From Chimonanthus salicifolius (lineage: Eukaryota; Streptophyta; Magnoliopsida; Laurales; Calycanthaceae): a stretch of 64,000 bases of DNA. Shown piece after piece: positions 57,111-64,000 of the stretch. Position 1 is the stretch's first letter; each line of letters opens with the position of its first letter. The translations under genes and the position numbers were made by a program. The stretch covers positions 45,692,111-45,756,110 of the forward strand of contig CM023537.1 of NCBI GenBank assembly GCA_013350335.1. Reading direction: 5' to 3'. Below the pieces are notes generated by a model. It was not told where the DNA came from. It worked only from the letters and a program-made list of their open reading frames with translations, and did not search any database.

Positions 57111-57240
57111 AGAGCGGCGCACCTATAATTTCGAAATTAACTATAACTTTGGTGTACAGAACACATGCATAGCGGTATACCTATAATTATGAGCGGTGTA
57201 CCCATAATTCTGAGCGGTGCACCTATAATTTCATTTTTTA
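57111..57240 (+). repeat. About 20-bp minisatellite, right block
   Basis: This continues the array of 53611-53924 after H, with GCGGCGCACCTATAATTTCG and GAGCGGTGTACCCATAATTC-like units. Confidence 0.88.
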
Positions 57241-58179
57241 AAAGGTCAGGAAGGGTGAAGGGTAAAGTGTAGTTTTCACATAAATTTTTTAAAACTCGTA
57301 TCTCCTAACAAAAAACATTCGTGTTAGGATGGGCAACCGGGTAAAAATTTGAATTTTTACCCCCGCCCCTCTATTACTAAACAAAGGCAAGTCCAAACAC
57401 AACTTATGTAAATGTAAATATTGTTGGACTTGAGATGGGATTGAGAATTATGGATCAAAATTTTGAATGGCCAGTATAAATTGTAACTAGATATGAAGTG
57501 AATGCTTTCGACAGGTGGGATAAATTGTCAAAAGGCCTTATTTTTAAGGGAGACAGCCGAAATTTTGGTAGGGTCCTAGTCCCAAAAAGGGGCTTGAGAT
57601 TCACGGGAGTGGGAATAAAGAGTTATGTGTTAAAAAAAATATATAGTCACGTGTTTTGGGGTTTGGGCCGTGACAGTATTTCTTATTATATCTTTTTTTT
57701 TTTTACGATGAAGAAATACAGGACCCCCACTTCTTTACTAGAGCATTGGGTAAAACTCCAGATACACTTAGTCGTAGATATCGGGTGACTACGGGACTTG
57801 AATTTGGGACTCGAACTGGGGACCTCACCTTTTAAATTTCTTATTAAATATATTAAATCCAAAATGTTGTAATGTCACTGCATTTATGTTATCTATTTCT
57901 CATATTTTTAATTGTTAATCCTTTATAAAATATGAATTTAAGCATAATATCAAGAAAATTAAAGATGACAAAATAATTACATATAATGTATTGGTTATAT
58001 TTCAAACATAAATTGCTAAATAAATTAATAAATTAAGATACATTGAAAATAGAAAGACAAATTAAAGAGTTATGGTGTAAAAAGGAGGCTCAAATCATAG
58101 AGTGAGTGAGATATATAAAAATCTCAATAATGATTTTAAGATCCGACGTTCACGATAGTCAATTGACTTTATCCTTAAA
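57241..58179. other. Non-coding sequence, no gene seen
   Basis: Low-complexity AT-rich DNA with a TTTTTACCCCCGCCCCTC stretch near 57353, echoed by TTTACCCCCGCCCTTCCG at 53577. A frame of 96 codons at 57498 shows no recognisable domain. ACTCGAACTGGGGACC near 57812 vaguely resembles a tRNA B box on the minus strand, but no A box is found. Confidence 0.5.
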
Positions 58180-60691
58180 TGTAATGACTCGACCTTTGTT
58201 AAAAAAAATGTTCTAAGAAATTTGTTGATGATGACACATGTGATTGATGTGTTTTTGTGTGGAAGTGACACTTGGCACAATTCTAGCCGAATTGACTTCA
58301 AAACCCAGACATTTGGTAGTAGGTTTGACTTGTGGGACCCATTCAAGGTACCAAATGAACTACAAATTTGTTGAGATTTCTCTGTGTTTTCTTGATGATT
58401 GTTTGGGATTGTTGATTATACTTCGATTTTCTATTGAAAGCATGTTATGGTGTATGACTTTATGTAATGTGGTATGATAGATGTGATTGGGACATTATTG
58501 GCTGACGTGGGTATGGCACCGGTTCCGCAATTTTCATGCATGTATTTGTAAGCCTCAAGGAACCTAGCCATGTTTGTAAAATTGATTGAGTTCCCTTCAC
58601 ATGAAATGTCGGATGTTATCAGTTGAGATGTTTTGCTTGATTTGATTAAGATGTTGTGGTATGACGCTATTGTGGCTGCTGACCAACACCAGTTCTGGAT
58701 TTTGATATGAATCTTGTATGTCTCAAAGAATCTGGCCAGACCCATCTAAATGGTTGGAATCCTTTCGCATGTGAATATATTGTGTTATTATTGTAATGTT
58801 CTACATGGGTGTGCTATGCATTAGTTTTATTGCGATATGTGTGCATGATGAATGTTGTATGACCACACAATGTATTTGATTGGGCCTATGAAGTTGCGTG
58901 TGCACGTGATGGGTTTCCATGTGTGAGGGGTAGTTAGCTTTATGGTGAGATCTTTGTGGATCAGAATGATGTGTGGAGATTTATAGAATTGTTAATCGTT
59001 GTGATCAATGGTTGTGATGGTTGTATAGAGATGTATGGTTTAATTGGGGTTTGAACCGGGGATGCGATTGGGTAGATCCCGCATGTGTGTGATTTGGGGA
59101 CTCGTAGCTTGATAGACGTGTGTGGTCTGGTGATGTTGAGATTTCTAGACTAATGGAGATGCCTTATTGTGATGTGCATGAGTGATGTAGACCACGCGTT
59201 GGACTACGAGATGTATTAGCCACCTGTTGATGAGGTTTCTAACTATGGGATGAATGATGATGTGTTTGATGGGTTTGGATTCCACGTGTTGAGCTTTAAT
59301 ACTTGGGCTTTATGTGAGTTTAATGGGCCGCACTGTATTATCCACATGTGACTTGTGTTTATGGATGGCGTCACTTATCAGATTATTAATCTGTGATTAG
59401 TGGCTAATAAAAGAAGATCCCACTTGTGAGGTTTGATAAAGAGTGTGATATGTTTCTGTCATCGGTAAGGGAGGAGTGAGACCTATACCTCCGAAAGTCT
59501 GGAGGAGTAGTGGTTGGACAGGTGTTGGGTAGTGTCGGGCATTGATATTACCTTACTATTCTGAGGTGAGGACTGCAATATTTACAACTCCATATCGAAG
59601 ATAGACTAGTGAACACATTGACGTATGACTTGGATTGAGAGAGTCGTTTGTGATAAGCGAGGTGGGACCTATTGATATATAAAAGGGTGCCCGACCCAGA
59701 TAATTGAATGCTAGGGCTATGAGTCTTGGATGGATATGGATGATATATTTATGTCATATGAGATAGGTACTTCTAGATAAGTCTTATTGTGGTGTTAACA
59801 GTGCATTGTGTTCTTTGGCAATGCCTTATGCCACGTCACCTATTTTGTGAAGATTGTATGTGCGTCCATGTGTGGTGAGAATGAACATTGTGTGATGTTG
59901 TGTTGCATGTTGGATATATGTGTTGAATGTGGTTGTTGTTTGATTCTCGTCTGTTTATATTTGATATTATTGTATGCAGGTCTTCTATTGTTTTATTGTA
60001 CTACTACTAGGCTGATGATCTGTGGGTCAGTGAGGCTCATTCCCTAACAATTTTTAGGTACCTATTGAGAAGTAAATTTGAAACTCTTAGAGTTGGACGA
60101 AGTAGAATGCATGATTTTGGGAGAATTCTGTGTGAGGAGGAACCTTTATGGTTTCCTCAAGGGTACCTCTATGTGGCATTAAGAAACGGGTACCTCTGTA
60201 TTATGGAGAGTTAATGGATATCTCTATGTGACTAATAATGATGCTACCATATGTGTGAGTCGATACCTCCGACGAAGATATGATAATACTGCAGTAGAAC
60301 TCTCAGATGAATTTTGTTATACCAGTTTGATATAGTCTTATGCATTGTTTATCCATTTGTTTTATGTTCTATTTGTTGTTATGTGCTAACCCCTCATAGG
60401 TGTAGGTACTACTAAGGAGACGGGGAGCCGCAGGCCCCATTAACAGATGCCTAAACGACCTTCGAATATTCTACCCCACCTTTCGTATTTTGTTTCCTTT
60501 CCGTGGCATATATGCAACTTGCTTGTAATTTGTAAACCACGAAGTGTTGTCAATTCATGTGTATCATGTGAACTTTGAGGTGGAGATTTAGAACTTTTGA
60601 ACCATGAGAATGTGTTTGTCTATTAGGTAGAAGCGTTTTGGAAAAAAAAAAAATTATGTTTTTTTCGTGGACTCGAATTTGGGTCATGACA
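58180..60691 (+). mobile_element. LTR-like sequence J (about 2.5 kb)
   Basis: It opens TGTAATGACTCGACC and ends GGGTCATGACA, with an A-tract at 60640-60652 near the end as in the long LTRs. GTGCTAACCCCTCATAG at 60387 resembles sequence I. The 5-base flanks (TTAAA and AGTAC) do not match, so a clean solo LTR cannot be claimed. It has no coding frame. Confidence 0.6.
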
Positions 60692-62221
60692 AGTACATTG
60701 GAGTAGTCTAAACCATTGAATATCAAAAAGACCAATAATCTATGTTTTGCATCAGTCTAACCATTGAACACCATATAGACTAAGTGTAAGACCAAATAAT
60801 GGCAGCAATTCAACCATTAAAACACATGAGCTGTGTAAGACCAATGTTAGACTTCAGCTCCATAACTTTGAATATCTAGAGAGTTGAGTAAGACCATTTA
60901 GAATTGTTGAACTCGTAACTCAGGACCAAACAGTCGATAGGTAGAAACATCACCGTCAATAGAATTGTAATGAATACACTTAGTCAAGTTTTTGATATGT
61001 AACCGTCGACAACTACTCACGCAACTGGCGAAAGTTTATGGACTACAACATATGGTTGGTCTGTTGGTCCCTGATATGTTACCGTCGCCAGATAGGCAGG
61101 TAACCGTTGACAGTACTAATACTCCAGAATAGAGCATGTCTCTGTTTAAATTTTGTTGATTGTTATATACTAGACCGCCGCCTGTGCAAATTTGAATATC
61201 CATTGAACATGTACTTTGTGTTGACCGGTCTTCTTAACCGTCGACTATTAGACATCAATGATCTGGTTTCTGGCGCATTAAATGTGCTTCAGAATGGATA
61301 AATTGCTATTTAATGCATGGCAACGATAATGAATTCAAATATACCTTATATATACCGGCCATTATGAGGATGATTTTTGCCAGAAGAAGTGGATCAAGAT
61401 GAGAAATGAAATACTCAAATATCCACACTCCCATAGCCACCCAGAGAGAGATTGCCTATCCATAAAGAGACTTAGAAAAACCCATTGTATACCTTTGTTG
61501 AACCATCTCTGTTCATACACTTTGAATAATTCTAGTGAGCTAAAATCTTATTTTGTGTGACGTGCAGAGATGTAATTTTTATTTTATTTTTTAAGAGAAT
61601 AAGAAAGAGAGAAGAGTCAGTGAACCTTGTGTAAAGTTGGGAAGAATGGTCAGTTTCGAACCTGGAAAGAGGCTCCTTGGATTAGGGAGAGAAGAATATC
61701 GGTGTAAACGATTTGTCCTTCACTTGTAAGAAGGATGGGTTAAGGCAGTGCAACTCGGGGAGAGGGCATAGGCGGGAATGGCTGAACCTCATTAAAACTA
61801 TTTGTATCTCTCCATCTTTTCTATCCCCTTCTATGGTGCTTGTGCTCTACTTTCTTACATGATTTATGCATGCTTAATTAATTTGCTATGGACAGTTAAC
61901 ATCGCATTTAGCTACATCATGAAAGCACCATATCAGTATGCCCATCTTATTTAAAGCTCTGTCTCATACGCACATTCACTCTGTTTCCTACATGCCTTAA
62001 TTTATAGTGGATTTGTGCATCCCTTATGCATATTGTGTTTAACTAAAAGAATTATAAATAGACATTTTATTGAGCATAAAAGGAAGAGGAACTGGAAAAG
62101 TTTGCATGGACTCAATTCACCATCCACCCCCCCCCCCCAAAATTTGAGTCAAGATCTGGACAACAAAAAAAATATTATATATGACACACCCTCAGGATTA
62201 ATTGCTAATTTGTGGCTTTTG
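60692..62221 (+). mobile_element. Probable Copia-type LTR region
   Basis: A TATATATACCGG box at 61348 is followed by a leader-like stretch. GGTGTAAACGATTTGTCCTT (61701), GGGTTAAGGCAGTGCAACTC (61737) and a C-tract CATCCACCCCCC (62120) then follow in the order I recall from the last part of SIRE-like Copia LTRs. Upstream, AACCGTCGAC-like words recur (about 60945-61250). Exact ends and target duplication were not found. Confidence 0.4.
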
Positions 62222-62497
62222 TGTAATGGCCCGACTCTTAAATTAATAGAATTATGATGTCGTAATAGGAGTTACATGTGTGAGTAATGCTTGAGGGTCC
62301 CATGTGGGTCCCACCAGAGCACACGTGGCCTTTAGAAAACACTCACGTCAAATTTGAACTGGAAAATGTGTTAATTTTGGTTAAGTTCAGTGTGTGAATT
62401 CAACCTACAAAATTGTCGATTCGACCAACAATGGGTCTCGGTCCGATCGAAGACAAAACGGAGTTGAGGTGTTTTTCCGAATTGTGTCGGTTCGACC
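62222..62497 (+). mobile_element. 5' fragment of another LTR, cut by M
   Basis: TGTAATGGCCCGACTC looks like the start of a gypsy LTR of the J type. It runs 276 bp to the M insertion and would continue beyond the right window edge. Confidence 0.45.
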
Positions 62498-62611
62498 TGT
62501 AACTCCCCACTCTTTTTCACTCGCCGAAAATCAGAGTATCTATACATATGTATATACATATGTATGTATATATATACATACATATACATATGTATATATA
62601 TATATACATAC

Positions 62612-62664
<53 letters not shown>

Positions 62665-64000
62665 TAAAAATAATACAGAGTGAGAGAGAACAGGAACATC
62701 ATGACGTGAGCTAAGTCCGGGTTTCCAAACCCGACCCTTAACTGGCCACAATACGTGTGCGTGGACCAAGTCCACAAAAACAGTTCACACGTTTTATAAA
62801 TTAACTGCGGAATTTATATGAATAGAATACTATCCATAATCTTGATATTAAAAGCAACGAAGCCAATCACTATTAAATTAACTTAAGTTAAATATCCAAA
62901 ATCATCATCCAACCATAGTAGAATAAATCTTGTTATTATAATCCCAAAATGCTAATCATCTCAAATACATTATTCCAAAATCAATAAAATAAAATAAACA
63001 AATCTGCCCAAGCTCCTAAGCTTGGCTCTCTTCACGTCACATGTCCTTTCCATTTCCTATTCCATCATCTAAAGGGTAGAAGTAGGGCGTTAGTCAACAC
63101 GCCCAATAGGAATTCCAAATAGGGTTATACACATAGGATCAATATAAAAATCAGAATAAGTACATCATATCAAAAATGTAAACTTATCAAAAAATCTGAA
63201 TAAGTACATCATATAAAAATGTAAACTTATCATAGTACCAAAAACAGCGCATGATAATCATATCCAAATCATGCTAATGTATGTGTCATGTCATAGGTGT
63301 CATATGCCAATGATTCCCCACCCAATCTCCATATCCAACACCATACAAATCATACCAACAGTTTCCTTGATATAATGAAACCATATCAAGGTGTCCCTTG
63401 GCCATTTACGACCGCAGTGCTCTGTGATGGCACCACAAGGTCACTGTTATACCTCCCCACATGTGTTAATCGAAATTACCAATAGGAGTGTGGACTCCTC
63501 CCTCTGCGCAGGGTTTTTGGACTGGTTACCCCGGAGCCCTTTGGTCCAAATTACGCCGTACCCTTATCTAGCAATCCCGGACAAGGCCACATATCAACGG
63601 TTCACATAGCTTCTTACAAGCTAGTCTCAAGCCCCAAGTCATGTCCGAACAGCTCATAACTTGGGTTGCTGCTCCATATATTCCCTCCCATGCCATGCAT
63701 GAGATTATGGATGCACAAATGTCATTTCGCATCAAAATACATAATAACATTGAAAACAATTCATATAACATATGCCATTCACTTAACCAAAATAGCTCAT
63801 CATGTTTGTAAATCAAACCAGAAACATATACATATAGAGATCCTTATGCATTTCAATAAGGTAGGAATCCTACCAATCCCAGTAATATCCTTGCTGTTTT
63901 GTGAAGATTCCGTACGACGATCACGTCGAAACAGAAACACAAACCCTTTTGCGAAAACTCTTTACCTTAATGAATTCAATCATACACATATGCCAATTTT
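62498..64000 (-). mobile_element. Long LTR M (3' part), minus strand, runs off the window
   Basis: On the plus strand it opens TGTAACTCCCCACTC. Read on the minus strand it has the shared end block: GTGTGAAC, ACTTGGTCCACGCACACG, AAGCTTAGGAGCTTGG, then CTAACGCCCTACTTCTACC (63072-63093). The acceptor context has changed (CAG replaced by TAG at about 63052). A diverged repeat region lies at 63380-63620. It belongs with B, C, E and the inverted LTR. Confidence 0.85.
62536..62662. repeat. TA-rich microsatellite
   Basis: Runs of TATA mixed with CATATG/CATACA words occupy the place where the other long LTRs have a 10-20 base A-tract. Open frames through it are artefacts. Confidence 0.95.

Noticed and set aside
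57790..57835. SINE or tRNA-derived B box
   Set aside because: A B-box-like word occurs on the minus strand, but no A box, poly-A tail or target duplication was found.
58175..60696. Target-site duplication for J
   Set aside because: The flanks TTAAA and AGTAC do not match, so J was left as LTR-like.
62371..62775. Tyr/Ile-repeat frames on both strands
   Set aside because: They are produced by the TA microsatellite inside LTR M.

Overview
This window looks like repeat-rich nuclear DNA from a large-genome flowering plant. I find no host gene that I can support. Almost everything is LTR retrotransposon sequence, mostly Ty3/gypsy chromoviruses with very long (about 3.2-3.6 kb) LTRs and Athila-type gypsy elements, with smaller Copia-like pieces. 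Insertions are nested up to three deep, and all pol genes are broken by stops and frameshifts. The species cannot be named from the sequence.

Layout. 1-913: the 3' end of chromovirus A1 (integrase tail, polypurine tract, truncated LTR). 914-16303: chromovirus B. Its 5' LTR is chimeric (914-1855 plus 6707-7689, split by an inverted integrase-LTR-leader segment at 1856-6706). It is followed by PBS, gag, protease, RT-RNase H, integrase-chromodomain and a 3.5 kb 3' LTR. 16304-24034: chromovirus A2 (RT to LTR), interrupted by two solo LTRs with target-site duplications (N, 18523-19223; C, 19762-22983). 24035-39713: Athila-like element D1 with gag, protease, RT-RNase H and integrase. Its 3' region holds a 3.06 kb minus-strand Copia-like element L (33572-36632) that has no recognisable pol. 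The D1 3' LTR runs straight into the leader and gag of a second copy, D2 (39714-45109), which is split by solo LTR E (40743-44384).

45110-52395: an unclassified LTR-like sequence carrying an Athila-like solo LTR F (46572-52390), which itself holds the minus-strand solo LTR G (49105-52325). 52396-57410: AT-rich sequence with a roughly 20-bp minisatellite, split by solo LTR H (53925-57110), a plus-strand relative of G. 57411-64000: non-coding sequence, LTR-like J (58180-60691), a Copia-like LTR region, a short LTR start, and the beginning of a minus-strand long LTR M (62498 to the window edge).

The most notable pattern is inside the long LTRs. Four copies (inverted LTR, B, C, E) carry six to ten short palindromes built on TTCGGCCAT...ATGGCCGAA. 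The G/H family carries a different array built on TTCGGAC..GTCCGAA. In all six, the array lies wholly between a conserved 5' splice-donor-like site and a conserved branch-point/acceptor-like site. That predicts a 1.7-2.1 kb intron inside the LTR, with the palindromes and a minisatellite inside it. The splicing is inferred from sequence only. Stops in the coding remnants are mostly CAG to TAG, TGG to TAG or CGA to TGA, as expected from decay of methylated cytosines in silenced DNA.
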